From assembly GCA_964644555.1 (NCBI GenBank), contig CAZXWI010000017.1:1-22506 (forward strand): DNA of 22,506 bases. Reading direction: 5' to 3'. The DNA comes from RUG14186 sp964644555. Its GTDB lineage: Bacteria; Bacillota; Clostridia; Eubacteriales; Anaerofustaceae. The notes under the pieces were generated by a model. The model had not been told where the DNA came from and made no database searches. It saw only the letters and a program-made list of their open reading frames with translations. Made by a program: the position numbers and the translations under genes. The stretch's first letter is position 1. Every line of letters begins with the position of its first letter. Positions 13,269 to 21,935 of this stretch are shown in pieces.

Positions 13269-13998
13269 AGTTCTCTTTCCCGAAATATGTAATTTGTACG
13301 GTGATCTTTTTAATGTGGAATATTTGGAAGAATCAATCGGAGATGTACAAATAATAAAGACTTCGCTAAAAGACGAACCCTTATTTGCAAAGGAAGTTCC
13401 CGATATGATATATATGGGTACAATGACGGAGAGTTCGCAGCTTTTGGTCATAGAAAAGCTTTCAATGTATAAAGAGCGCATAGTTGAGCTTATAAACAGC
13501 GGTGCTAATTTTTTCATCACGGGCAATGCTTTGGAAATTTTTGCCGATGAAATATACGAAGAAGATGAATTGGTTGCAAGGGGGCTTGGAATATTTCCGG
13601 TTTATGTAAAGCGAAATGCAAGAAATCGTTATAACTCTTTGTATGTAGGTGATTTTTCGCATGAAAAGGCAGATAGCGGCATAAAAATAGTAGGGTTTAA
13701 GAGTTTATTCGGATTGGCTTATTACAAAAACGAAGAAGTTATGCCTCTTTTTAATACATTACGAGGATATGCCATGAATAAAGAAACCTTTGACGAGGGA
13801 ATAAGAAAAAACAATTTCTTTGCCACATATATAACAGGGCCGTTCATGGTGGTTAATCCTGTATTCGCAAAATGGTATATAAATAATATTCTCAATGTTA
13901 AGTGCGATAAGCTGTCGTTCGAAGATGTGGCAATGGATGCCTATGAGAGCAGGGTAAAAGAATTTACCGACCCAAAAACGGGAATATATTACAGCTGA
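13255..13998 (+). CDS. gatD: GatD-like class I amidotransferase homologue lacking catalytic Cys and His
   Basis: 247 residues, close to GatD in length and order: NLYGDLFN (13-20), a strand DMIYMGTMTESSQ where GatD has a GGGQD-type motif, FFITGNALEIF (86-96), GFKSLFG, DEGIRKNN, and TYITGPFMVVNP (191-202). In GatD the nucleophile segment is usually CGGYQ and the His segment YLHGP. Here these positions are T89 (ITGN) and T194 (YITGP), so glutaminase chemistry as known should be impossible. The frame is intact and well preserved elsewhere. AGGGGAG (13238-13244) lies 10 bases before the ATG, and the gene overlaps murT. It may be a scaffold or allosteric partner of the MurT-like ligase. No terminator is visible after it before the groES promoter. 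Confidence 0.82.
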   Translation: MTKIEVLFPEICNLYGDLFNVEYLEESIGDVQIIKTSLKDEPLFAKEVPDMIYMGTMTESSQLLVIEKLSMYKERIVELINSGANFFITGNALEIFADEIYEEDELVARGLGIFPVYVKRNARNRYNSLYVGDFSHEKADSGIKIVGFKSLFGLAYYKNEEVMPLFNTLRGYAMNKETFDEGIRKNNFFATYITGPFMVVNPVFAKWYINNILNVKCDKLSFEDVAMDAYESRVKEFTDPKTGIYYS

Positions 13999-14105
13999 TT
14001 GATGTATTTAGGTAAATATAGCTGATTTTTAAGTTATAAATGTTATAATAAAATAATGTGATAGATTGTATGTAAAATAAAATTATAAAAATATGGTATA
14101 ATTTA

Positions 14106-14133
14106 TTGACATTGGGATTAAATGTGGTAAAAT
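14106..14133 (+). promoter_or_regulatory. groESL promoter
   Basis: A perfect TTGACA (14106-14111) and TAAAAT (14128-14133) are spaced by 16 bases, just upstream of the CIRCE operator, so transcription should begin within or next to the operator. Confidence 0.88.
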
Positions 14134-14137
14134 ATTA

Positions 14138-14164
14138 TTAGCACTCATGAAAGCTGAGTGCTAA
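14138..14164 (+). promoter_or_regulatory. CIRCE operator (HrcA binding site)
   Basis: TTAGCACTC, nine bases, GAGTGCTAA: an exact match to the CIRCE inverted repeat. HrcA repressor binds it and GroEL assists HrcA folding, so groESL is derepressed on heat shock. It lies in the leader, 44 bases before the groES ATG. hrcA is not in the window. Confidence 0.98.
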
Positions 14165-14208
14165 TAAATTGAAAATAACATATTCATATATTTCTAAGGA
14201 GGCTTATA

Positions 14209-14493
14209 ATGAATTTAAAACCTTTAGGCGACAAAATAGTATTAAAGGTAGTTGAGGTTGAAGAAAAAACAAAAGGCGGAATCATTCTCACCGATACTTC
14301 AAAAGAAAAACCGCTTATCGCAAAGGTAATCGCAGTTGGTACAGGCGAAATCGTTGACGGTAAAAAAATACCTTTGGATGTTAAAGAAGGTGATACGGTT
14401 ATCTATTCCAAATTTGCCGGTAATGAAATTACGGTTGATGATGTAGATTATCTTATCGTAAAACAGAGCGATATACTTGCTATTTGTGAATAA
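14209..14493 (+). CDS. groES: co-chaperonin GroES
   Basis: 94 residues, the usual length. It has the N-terminal MNLKPLGDKIVLKV, the mobile-loop region EEKTKGGIILTDTSKEKP (about 17-34) that contacts GroEL, and the C-terminal YLIVKQSDILAI. It caps the GroEL ring and closes the folding chamber. TAAGGAGG (14195-14202) lies 6 bases before the ATG, and groEL follows after 18 bases under the same CIRCE-controlled promoter. Confidence 0.98.
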   Translation: MNLKPLGDKIVLKVVEVEEKTKGGIILTDTSKEKPLIAKVIAVGTGEIVDGKKIPLDVKEGDTVIYSKFAGNEITVDDVDYLIVKQSDILAICE

Positions 14494-14511
14494 TTAAGGA
14501 GGAAATGACTA

Positions 14512-16140
14512 ATGGCAAAAGATATTAAATACGGTGCTGACGCCAGAGCCGCTTTACAAATCGGCGTTGATAAATTGGCAGATGCAGTTAAAGTAACTAT
14601 CGGTCCGAGAGGCAGAAATGTTGTTTTATCGAAATCTTTCGGTTCACCTATCATTACTAACGACGGTGTTACAATCGCAAAAGAAATCGAACTCGAAGAC
14701 ATTTTCGAAAATATGGGTGCAGCTTTAGTAAAAGAAGTTGCAATCAAAACAAATGATATCGCAGGAGACGGTACAACAGCTTCAACTGTTTTGGCTCAGG
14801 CTATCATCAAAGAAGGTTTAAAGAATGTTACAGCAGGAGCTAACCCGATTATCCTTAAAAAAGGTATCGAAAAAGCTACAGAACTCGTTATCAACGAACT
14901 CAAAGCTTCAAGCAAGCCTGTAGAAGATAAAAAATCAATCGCTCATGTTGCATCTATTTCCGCAAACGACAGAAATATCGGTGAACTCATCAGCGATGCT
15001 ATGGAACAAGTAGGTAAAGACGGCGTTATCACAATCGAAGAAGGCAAGAGCATGAATATTGAACTTGACTTCACAAAAGGTATGCAGTTTGACAGAGGTT
15101 ACCTCTCAGCTTACTTTGTAACAGATACTGAAAAAATGACAGTAGATTATGAAAATGTATACATTCTCATAACAGATAAGAAAATTTCGAATATTCAGGA
15201 TTTACTTCCTATCCTCGAACAGCTCAATCAGGCAGGCGGTAGATTATTGATTATTGCCGAAGATATCGACGGAGATGCTCTTTCAACACTCGTTCTCAAC
15301 AAACTCAGAGGCGTATTGCAGTGTGTTGCAGTTAAAGCTCCGGGATTCGGTGACAGACGCCGTGCTATCCTCGAAGATATCGCACTCCTTACAGGCGCAA
15401 CAGTTATTTCAAGCCAGCTTGGTATGGATCTTAAGAGCGCAACTCTTGATATGTGCGGTAGAGCAAGAAGCGTTAAAGTTGACAAAGAAAACACAATCAT
15501 CGTTGAAGGTGCAGGAAATCCCGAAGGCGTTGAACACAGACGTATGCAGATCAAACGCGAAATCGAAGCTACAACTTCAGAATACGATAAAGAAAAATTA
15601 CACGACAGACTTGCCAGACTTTCAGGTGGCGTAGCTGTAATCAAAGTAGGTGCTGCAACAGAAACCGAAATGAAAGAAAGAAAATACAGAATCGAAGATG
15701 CTCTCAACGCTACACGTGCAGCTGTTGAAGAAGGCGTTGTTGCAGGCGGCGGAGCTGCACTCCTCAGCACATGCAAAGCTCTTGACAAACTCATTGCCGA
15801 ACTTAACGGAGATGAAAAAGTCGGTGCTCAAATTATCAGAAATGCAATCGAAGCTCCTATCAGACAGATTGCTTACAACGCAGGTATTGACGGAAGCATC
15901 GTAGTTGATAAGCTCCTTAATATGGACGATACATCTGTAGGATTCGATGCACTCAACTTCCAGTTTGTAGATATGTTCGAAGCAGGTATCACAGACCCGA
16001 CAAAGGTAATCAGAACATCACTTCAGAACGCTGCAAGTATCGCAGCACTCTTCCTTACAACAGAAGCAAGCGTTGCGGAAATTCCAAAAGCAGAACCGGC
16101 AATGCCCATGCAGGGTGGCGGCGGAATGCCGATGATGTAG
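14512..16140 (+). CDS. groEL: chaperonin GroEL
   Basis: 542 residues, full length. ATP-dependent protein folding in a double-ring complex with GroES. Visible signatures include the N-terminal AKDIKYGADAR, the nucleotide-binding TIGPRGRNVVLSKSFG and GDGTTASTVL, the equatorial AAVEEGVVAGGGAAL near 405 and the Gly-Met-rich tail GGGGMPMM. AAGGAGG (14496-14502) lies 9 bases before the ATG. Codon choice is strongly biased (CTC, ATC, AAC favoured over TTA and ATA), like that of hydB and hydA and unlike the neighbouring murT/gatD genes, as expected for an abundant protein. Confidence 0.99.
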   Translation: MAKDIKYGADARAALQIGVDKLADAVKVTIGPRGRNVVLSKSFGSPIITNDGVTIAKEIELEDIFENMGAALVKEVAIKTNDIAGDGTTASTVLAQAIIKEGLKNVTAGANPIILKKGIEKATELVINELKASSKPVEDKKSIAHVASISANDRNIGELISDAMEQVGKDGVITIEEGKSMNIELDFTKGMQFDRGYLSAYFVTDTEKMTVDYENVYILITDKKISNIQDLLPILEQLNQAGGRLLIIAEDIDGDALSTLVLNKLRGVLQCVAVKAPGFGDRRRAILEDIALLTGATVISSQLGMDLKSATLDMCGRARSVKVDKENTIIVEGAGNPEGVEHRRMQIKREIEATTSEYDKEKLHDRLARLSGGVAVIKVGAATETEMKERKYRIEDALNATRAAVEEGVVAGGGAALLSTCKALDKLIAELNGDEKVGAQIIRNAIEAPIRQIAYNAGIDGSIVVDKLLNMDDTSVGFDALNFQFVDMFEAGITDPTKVIRTSLQNAASIAALFLTTEASVAEIPKAEPAMPMQGGGGMPMM

Positions 16141-16160
16141 GCAAATTTAATATTAATACC

Positions 16161-16190
16161 AAAGCCCATCGTATACCGATGGGCTTTTAT
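16161..16190 (+). terminator. groESL terminator
   Basis: AAAGCCCATCG (16161-16171) pairs with CGATGGGCTTT (16177-16187) across a 5-base loop, followed by TAT. It lies 20 bases after the groEL stop. Confidence 0.9.
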
Positions 16191-16230
16191 ATATGGTTTA
16201 GCTTGTCATAAATATATAAATATTTTGCAA

Positions 16231-16254
16231 AATAAAAAACCGCTTATGCGGTTT
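16231..16254 (-). terminator. tRNA-Arg terminator (minus strand)
   Basis: AAACCGC/GCGGTTT (16237-16243 and 16248-16254) forms a 7-base-pair hairpin with a 4-base loop. Read on the minus strand it is followed by TTTATTTT, 16 bases after the tRNA 3' end. Confidence 0.8.
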
Positions 16255-16269
16255 AATATTTCTTATAGA

Positions 16270-16345
16270 TGGCACGCCATACTGGATTCGAACCAGTGAC
16301 CTTTCGGTTCGTAGCCGAACACTCTATCCGCTGAGCTAATGGCGC
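16270..16345 (-). tRNA. tRNA-Arg (anticodon ACG)
   Basis: 76 bases including an encoded CCA end. The minus-strand sequence begins GCGCCATTAGCTCAG and folds as a cloverleaf: acceptor arms GCGCCAT/ATGGCGT (first pair G-U), anticodon stem TTCGG/CCGAA with loop CTACGAA (anticodon ACG), and T-arm CTGGTTCGAATCCAG. It reads CGN arginine codons after wobble-base deamination of A34 to inosine. It has its own promoter and terminator. Confidence 0.97.
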
Positions 16346-16362
16346 ACACAATTCACTAATGA

Positions 16363-16391
16363 ATTATACTCAAAATAAGCTTAAGTTGCAA
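16363..16391 (-). promoter_or_regulatory. tRNA-Arg promoter (minus strand)
   Basis: On the minus strand, TTGCAA (16386-16391) and a perfect TATAAT (plus-strand ATTATA, 16363-16368) are separated by exactly 17 bases, 18 bases before the tRNA 5' end. It sits between the ABC exporter stop and the tRNA, so the tRNA need not depend on read-through. Confidence 0.88.
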
Positions 16392-16409
16392 TACCTTGGC
16401 GTAAATATT

Positions 16410-18245
16410 TTACTTTTTTTCTTTTTCGCTTTCGAATTTTTTAAACTGCGTTTCGTAAAGCAATTTGTAAAGCCCATTTTGAGTTATCAGTTCGCTATGT
16501 TTTCCCATTTGCACGATTTTACCGTTTTCCAAAACCAATATACAATCCGCTGCCATAACTGTGGAGAGCCTATGGGCGATAACAATGCTTGTACGCTCTC
16601 TCATAAGCGTTTCAAAGGCTGTTTGTATGGCATTTTCGGTTATTGAGTCAAGTGCTGATGTTGCCTCGTCCAGAATCAAAATAGAGGGCTGTTTAAGTAT
16701 TGTTCTGGCTATAGAGATACGCTGTTTTTCGCCTCCCGAAAGTTTCAGCCCTCGGTTTCCGACTACAGTATCATACCCTAATGACTGCGACATAATAAAA
16801 TCATGTATGTCCGCTATTTTACAAGCGTTTTCGAGTTCTTCTTGGGTTGCGTCCTCTTTGGCGAAAAGAAGATTTTCTCTTATGGTATTGTTTTCCAGAT
16901 AAGTTTCCTGTGTTACCACACCTATTTGCGTTCGCAGATAGCTTAATTTAATATCTTTTACATTTACTCCGTTTATGTAGATGCTGCCTTTAGTAGCATC
17001 ATACAGCCTCGGTATGAGGTTTACCAATGTGCTTTTGCCGCTTCCCGACGGACCGACTATTGCATACATTTTGCCTCCGGGAATAGTAAAGGTTACATTA
17101 TTTATAACCTGTTTTTCGTCATTATACGAAAAGCATACATTTTCAAAGCGTATATCTTTGTTATCAAGCTTGGGTTCTTTTGGGTTTTCGCAGTCTGTGA
17201 TTGGGTTATTTCTGTCAAGATAATCGAATATTCTGTTAAATAAAGCCAATGAACGGGTAAGGCTCACATGAATATCCAAAAGCGATTCCACAGGGCGGTA
17301 AAGCCTGTTTATTAAAGCTACGGTTACGGTTATCGTGCCGACTGTGATATTATCTATGGATTTTGTTAATAAAATGCCGCCCAATAAATATATTAAAAGC
17401 GGACCGAGCTGGGTGCATATGCCCATCATAGCTCTGAACCATTGACCTGTGCGTAGCTCTTTTAGTGATATCTTGGTAACATTGTCGTTTATTCTTTTAA
17501 ATTCTTCGTATTCCTTATCTTCTCTCGCAAAGAGCTTTACAAGCAAAGAACCGCTGACGCTTAATGTTTCGTTGATATGCTGGTTGAGTTCGTCCTTTTG
17601 CGTTTGGTTTTTGTTTAAAAGCTCCCAACGGTTTTTGCCTATTTGCTTTGTGGGCAAAATCATGAACGGCAAAACGATAACGCCTATCAAAGCGAGCTTC
17701 CAATTCATGGAAACCAAGGCCACAACGGTCGTGGCAACTGTTACAATATTGCCGGTGATGTTGGTAAGAGTGCCTGAAATAACCGTGCTGACTCCGTTTA
17801 TGTCGCTTTCCATTCGAGTTATAATATCGCCTTGTTTTTCTGTTGTAAAAAACGAATGAGGCATAAATTGCAAATGGCGATACATTTGGTTTTTCATATC
17901 ATATACTATCTTTTGCGACACATAAGCGTTTATGTAAGTTTCGGAAATGCTTATAAATTGCGAAATAATAAGAGTGGCAAAAGCCATCAAAACGAGTTTG
18001 AGAAGAAGTTGTAAGTCTTTTCCTATTAATGCTTCGTCCACAATTTTGCCTGTGATTATTGACGGTAAAAGCCCCAAAACTGACGAAAGTATGATTGCAA
18101 CGAATACTAAAACAAATTGAAACCAATAAGGTTTAAGATATCCCAAAATTCTAAGAAGCAGTTCTTTCGTGATTTTCGGTGCGGACTGTTTTTCTTCTTC
18201 GGTTAAAAAACCTCTTGAATGAGGTCCTCCTATCGGTGGGGGCAT
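16410..18245 (-). CDS. ABC exporter half-transporter (permease fused to ATPase)
   Basis: 611 residues: a cytoplasmic Pro/Gly-rich start, six membrane helices within about 40-330 (type IV exporter fold), then a nucleotide-binding domain with Walker A GPSGSGKST (398-406), signature LSGGEKQ (502-508), Walker B ILILDEATSALD (522-533) and switch H558. This is the MsbA/BmrA/LmrA-like group, acting as a homo- or heterodimer in the cytoplasmic membrane; the substrate cannot be told from sequence. No second half-transporter is adjacent, which favours a homodimer. AAAGGAGAA precedes the ATG closely. The gene follows comEC by 15 bases in the same direction, so they are probably co-transcribed. No hairpin terminator is seen before the tRNA promoter. 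Confidence 0.95.
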   Translation of the reverse strand: MPPPIGGPHSRGFLTEEEKQSAPKITKELLLRILGYLKPYWFQFVLVFVAIILSSVLGLLPSIITGKIVDEALIGKDLQLLLKLVLMAFATLIISQFISISETYINAYVSQKIVYDMKNQMYRHLQFMPHSFFTTEKQGDIITRMESDINGVSTVISGTLTNITGNIVTVATTVVALVSMNWKLALIGVIVLPFMILPTKQIGKNRWELLNKNQTQKDELNQHINETLSVSGSLLVKLFAREDKEYEEFKRINDNVTKISLKELRTGQWFRAMMGICTQLGPLLIYLLGGILLTKSIDNITVGTITVTVALINRLYRPVESLLDIHVSLTRSLALFNRIFDYLDRNNPITDCENPKEPKLDNKDIRFENVCFSYNDEKQVINNVTFTIPGGKMYAIVGPSGSGKSTLVNLIPRLYDATKGSIYINGVNVKDIKLSYLRTQIGVVTQETYLENNTIRENLLFAKEDATQEELENACKIADIHDFIMSQSLGYDTVVGNRGLKLSGGEKQRISIARTILKQPSILILDEATSALDSITENAIQTAFETLMRERTSIVIAHRLSTVMAADCILVLENGKIVQMGKHSELITQNGLYKLLYETQFKKFESEKEKK

Positions 18246-18260
18246 GGTATTCTCCTTTAT

Positions 18261-20531
18261 TTAGTATGTAATAAATGTTTTGATTTTGTACTCCGATTTA
18301 TTAAAGTCTGCTATTACGCAGCCAAAATCATCGGTTCTGTATATTTTGGTATTGAGTTTATATAGGGTATTGTATGTTATTTCATGTGGTAGCCCATATG
18401 AATTTGTGCCTGTTGATATTATAGCACATTCGGGTGAAAGAATAGAATAAAGTTCTTGCGAATTGGAATAAGATGCACCGTGGTGCATACACTTAACGAT
18501 TTCGCATTTATTGAGATTGCCGTAATTGATTAGATCCTGTATAGCTTCTGTTTCTATATCGGCTAAGAACAAGATTGAATTTCCGTTTATGTTGACATCA
18601 AGCACTATGGAATCGTTATTGCTGTGGTTGTAACTTCTCATTGGTGAAATTACCTTAATCCACTCATTGATTCTGTCGCCTGCGTAGACCGATCTGAACT
18701 TTATGTTGTATTTCTTTGCCTTTGCTTTTACTTCTCGGTAGACATTACTGTCGCACTCATTAAAATAGATAGCACCTATTTCGACTTTGTCCATCAATTC
18801 GCTTATGCAGCCACTATGATCCGAATCTGCATGAGTGATTACAACTTTATCTATTTTATTAACTCCCATTTCGTACAAGCACGGTATGATAACATTTTCG
18901 AGGTTGTATGCTTTGCCCGTATCAATCATTATGGTTTCACCGTATGCGTGAATAAATGCACAGTCGCCCTGTCCTACATCGAGAAAATATATTTTATTTC
19001 CGGAATATTCGTATAAAGTGAAAGAAAATATAAATACAACGCAAAGTATTACCGATATTATGATTTTTATGTGAGTAGTATTCTTTAGCGATAAATAGCC
19101 GAAACATATCATCAAGACTAAATAATAAAGAATTATCAAGTACAGATGAGGTGTGGGTATACTTACAGAAGAAAATGAAATACTCGTTAGAATTTCCGGA
19201 ACTGTTTTTATGTAGATAAGCACTATATTTAAGATTTTGTAAAGAATTTTGGCAATAAAAGGCAATATCGGCGTTGTGATGAGTGCAGATATGCAAAGAA
19301 ACATTATTATCGTCAGCGTAGGTACTATGAAAAAATTGGCTATGGCGGACAGAGTGCTTAAGTTATTAAAATAATACAAACTTATCGGAATCATAAGAAG
19401 ATTTACGGAAATATTAAAGCCGATAAAATTGATAATGTATTTGATTATCGTAGTGGCTTTTATCTTCTTTAATTTATGGGATATGAATTCACTGAATAGT
19501 GCGATGGACAGTACGCACGAATACGAAAGCAGAAACGATACATTGTATAGATACAGAGGATTTATAATCAGACTTATTAGTGCCGCAACACAAATAGAGT
19601 TTAATAGATCCGTTTGTTTTTTTAGTTCTCTTGCGGTTGTGGAAACGGTATTCATAATGCAGGCTCTTAATATAGAAACACCGAAATTTGCCAACATTAA
19701 ATAAAAGTACGGAAATATTACATTGATAAAATATTTAAATTTCTTATTGAGCTTTGTTTTGGATAGAACGAAGTTTGTAATATAACAAACTGTGCTTACA
19801 TGAAGCCCCGAAACCGCAAGAATGTGTGCAACACCGGACAATCTGAAATTATTTAATGTTTCATCGTCCAAATCATTTGTGCCGAAAAGAATTCCCGAAA
19901 TAATAGCTGCATTATCATTCGGCAGATTATCATATAAAGTTTTTATGATAGTATCTCGTAACGAATAAACATAGTCCATATAAAACGGCAGATGCGTTTT
20001 GCCGATGTACTCGGTATCGGCATAGTCGCACTTTGCTGTTGCGTAGAGCCCTCTGCCTTTAAGATAAAATGCGTAATCAAACCCTCCGGGATTTCTTTTG
20101 GATGACGGAATTGATATTTTGGCGTTTATGTTATATGCTTCACCGCATTTGAATGTGCTTTTACTTTCATAAACTCTTAAAAGTATCTTTTCACCCGATG
20201 CATTAAAAGGGGATTGTATGATTTTGACAACATACTCCGTGTAATTGGATTTTTCTTTTGCGGGTTCTGTAACTATTGCGCTGAATTCGATATTTATATT
20301 CGGATATTCGTAAAATGCACTTTTCTTATTGATTTTGTATGAGGTGTGTAAACTGCTGATTGAGCATATGATGAGCATTACTATAATTAAATTTTTAAAT
20401 GATTTCTTAACAAATAGAAAGTATACCGACAAGGCACTTAAGAAAATGAGAGCGAAAACAATGCCGAGAATTTTTGTGATTATTATGGATGATATCAAAG
20501 CTGTAGTAATAAATAATGCGGGTCGTTTCAT
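18261..20531 (-). CDS. comEC: ComEC/Rec2 family DNA-uptake protein
   Basis: 756 residues, full-length three-part ComEC: N-terminal helices and a DUF4131/OB-like region (about 1-180), the Competence membrane domain (ISGILFG, HILAVSGLHV near 236-245, many helices to about 500), then a metallo-beta-lactamase-like domain (FLDVGQGDC, HADSDHSGC, LADIE, MHHGASYSN). ComEC forms the membrane channel for single-stranded DNA entry in natural transformation; the third domain is thought to be a nuclease. Metal-binding His and Asp residues are present. The start at 20531 lacks a strong ribosome binding site (only GAGATGATC). A minus-strand -10-like TATAAT lies at 20562-20567. No comEA or ComGA-type genes are nearby, so competence itself is not shown. 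Confidence 0.95.
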   Translation of the reverse strand: MKRPALFITTALISSIIITKILGIVFALIFLSALSVYFLFVKKSFKNLIIVMLIICSISSLHTSYKINKKSAFYEYPNINIEFSAIVTEPAKEKSNYTEYVVKIIQSPFNASGEKILLRVYESKSTFKCGEAYNINAKISIPSSKRNPGGFDYAFYLKGRGLYATAKCDYADTEYIGKTHLPFYMDYVYSLRDTIIKTLYDNLPNDNAAIISGILFGTNDLDDETLNNFRLSGVAHILAVSGLHVSTVCYITNFVLSKTKLNKKFKYFINVIFPYFYLMLANFGVSILRACIMNTVSTTARELKKQTDLLNSICVAALISLIINPLYLYNVSFLLSYSCVLSIALFSEFISHKLKKIKATTIIKYIINFIGFNISVNLLMIPISLYYFNNLSTLSAIANFFIVPTLTIIMFLCISALITTPILPFIAKILYKILNIVLIYIKTVPEILTSISFSSVSIPTPHLYLIILYYLVLMICFGYLSLKNTTHIKIIISVILCVVFIFSFTLYEYSGNKIYFLDVGQGDCAFIHAYGETIMIDTGKAYNLENVIIPCLYEMGVNKIDKVVITHADSDHSGCISELMDKVEIGAIYFNECDSNVYREVKAKAKKYNIKFRSVYAGDRINEWIKVISPMRSYNHSNNDSIVLDVNINGNSILFLADIETEAIQDLINYGNLNKCEIVKCMHHGASYSNSQELYSILSPECAIISTGTNSYGLPHEITYNTLYKLNTKIYRTDDFGCVIADFNKSEYKIKTFITY

Positions 20532-20767
20532 AATAGATCATCTCTGAATCGATGTAAAAATATTATATATGTCTGATTAAGCGAAATTAACGGGAATATT
20601 CCCGAATTCGACAGGAAGTGCATAATGCGTTTTGAATTACTCAAACTCATATGTACTTCGTTATTACAATTTTAACATACAAATTTATCTTTAGGTAGAA
20701 AATTTTGTTAAATAATGTACTCATATGTGGTATTATAATACAAAATTTACAACTTGGGGTGAGCTAT
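20532..20767. other. divergent intergenic region between comEC and the YbaK-like gene
   Basis: This holds a perfect 14-base palindrome CGGGAATATTCCCG (20591-20604) of unknown function. It also has a minus-strand -10-like box for comEC (20562-20567) and, for the YbaK-like gene, an extended -10-like TGGTATTAT (20728-20736) with TATAAT overlapping it (20734-20739). The -35 boxes on both sides are weak. No RNA gene was recognised. Confidence 0.4.
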
Positions 20768-21250
20768 ATGTCGATACAAAAAGTAAGAGAATACATGAAA
20801 CAGTTTGATAAAGAATCTTCTGTTATGGAATTTGATGTTTCCAGTGCTACCGTGGAACTCGCAGCAATAGCCTTAAATACACAGCCTGCCAGAATAGCCA
20901 AATCAATGGCTTTGGATGTTAAGGGGGAATGCGTAATAGTGGTGGTAGCAGGGGACTGCAAAATAGATAATGCAAAATACAAAGCATATTTTCACACAAA
21001 AGCGAAAATGCTCGGATACGAAGAAACATCTCTTCGCACAGGGCATGCACCGGGAGGGGTTTGTCCTTTTGCATTAAATGAAAATGTAAAAGTATATTTG
21101 GATATATCCATGCAAAGATTTACTACGGTTTTTCCTGCTTGCGGCAGTGGCAACAGTGCAATAGAATTAACTTGCGACGAAATGGAGAAAATGTCGGATA
21201 ATTTCGTGGAATGGGTAGATGTATGTAAAAATACCTGCGAAAATAATTAA
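20768..21250 (+). CDS. YbaK/EbsC-family aminoacyl-tRNA deacylase
   Basis: 160 residues with the YbaK/ProX fold pattern. ARIAKSMALD (41-50) carries the conserved catalytic-pocket lysine K45. CVIVVVAGDCKID follows, then the family glycine motif GHAPGGVCPF and FPACGSGNSAIEL. Such proteins act in trans to hydrolyse mischarged tRNAs such as Cys-tRNAPro or related mispairs; which tRNA is edited here is not deducible. The ATG at 20768 is chosen because GGGGTGA lies just upstream; a TTG 63 bases earlier would add 21 residues with no ribosome binding site. It begins the last three-gene group, 8 bases before the pentapeptide gene. Confidence 0.9.
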   Translation: MSIQKVREYMKQFDKESSVMEFDVSSATVELAAIALNTQPARIAKSMALDVKGECVIVVVAGDCKIDNAKYKAYFHTKAKMLGYEETSLRTGHAPGGVCPFALNENVKVYLDISMQRFTTVFPACGSGNSAIELTCDEMEKMSDNFVEWVDVCKNTCENN

Positions 21251-21258
21251 GTATTGTT

Positions 21259-21924
21259 ATGGAAAAATCAAAACATATCACAACCGATATACCCTCAAAC
21301 AATAAAATCATTGACGAAAAAGAATTTATTTCGGCTTTAAGCGAAGAATCTTCCGATATTCATGATGTGGATATAGTCGGGTTATCAATGGAAAATATTG
21401 ATTTTAACACTTCGGAAATATCAAGCACCCATATAAAAAATTGCAGATTTGTAGGCTGCGACATTTCAAAGAGTTCATTCGTAAATGTGGAGTTTGAAAA
21501 TTGTGATTTTTCAAACAGCAATTTCGAGGGAGCGTATTTTTACAGGGCTGTTATCAAGAATTGCAAAGCCAATGGAATAAAGCTGTATGATGCATCTATT
21601 AAAGAAATGAGATTGGAAGATTCGGTTTTTCGCTATTGTGTGTTTTACGATTGCATTTTTAAGCAATTACAAATAGTAAATTCTTTTTTTAACGAATCGG
21701 CAATTAATGATTCACAGCAAAGTGATGTTTATATAAAAAATTGCGATTTCGGCGGAGTCAATTTTTTCAATACGAAATTATCGGGAATCGATTTTACAAA
21801 CAGCGATATTTCGCAAATCAAAATATCGGAGTCGATGAAAGAAATAAAAAATGCCAAAATAAATGTTTTTCAAGCGGCAGAACTTATGAAACTATTGGGA
21901 GTTAATGTTACAACCGATTTTTAA
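21259..21924 (+). CDS. pentapeptide-repeat protein
   Basis: 221 residues. After a non-repetitive start of about 40 residues, it contains many five-residue steps with aromatic or Cys/Leu centres (CRFVGCDIS, FENCDFSNSNFEGAYF, YIKNCDFGGVNFFNTKLSGI), predicting a right-handed quadrilateral beta-helix. The C-terminal cap (FQAAELMKLLGVNV) is common in this family. Pentapeptide proteins such as Qnr and MfpA mimic DNA and protect gyrase, but most have no known function; nothing here identifies a target. Cys is unusually frequent in the repeats. It has no clear ribosome binding site at the ATG and lies 8 bases after the YbaK-like stop, so it may rely on coupled translation, or the start may be misplaced. 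Confidence 0.85.
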   Translation: MEKSKHITTDIPSNNKIIDEKEFISALSEESSDIHDVDIVGLSMENIDFNTSEISSTHIKNCRFVGCDISKSSFVNVEFENCDFSNSNFEGAYFYRAVIKNCKANGIKLYDASIKEMRLEDSVFRYCVFYDCIFKQLQIVNSFFNESAINDSQQSDVYIKNCDFGGVNFFNTKLSGIDFTNSDISQIKISESMKEIKNAKINVFQAAELMKLLGVNVTTDF

Positions 21925-21935
21925 AGGAGAGAGTT

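Noticed and set aside
13993..14027. Direct repeat AGCTGATT after gatD
   Set aside because: Eight bases repeated once in an AT-rich spacer is expected by chance and has no associated feature.
15228..15794. Long minus-strand open frame opposite groEL (188 codons)
   Set aside because: It is a shadow of the biased groEL codon usage: low complexity (Ser/Ala/Leu-rich), no ribosome binding site and no recognisable domain.
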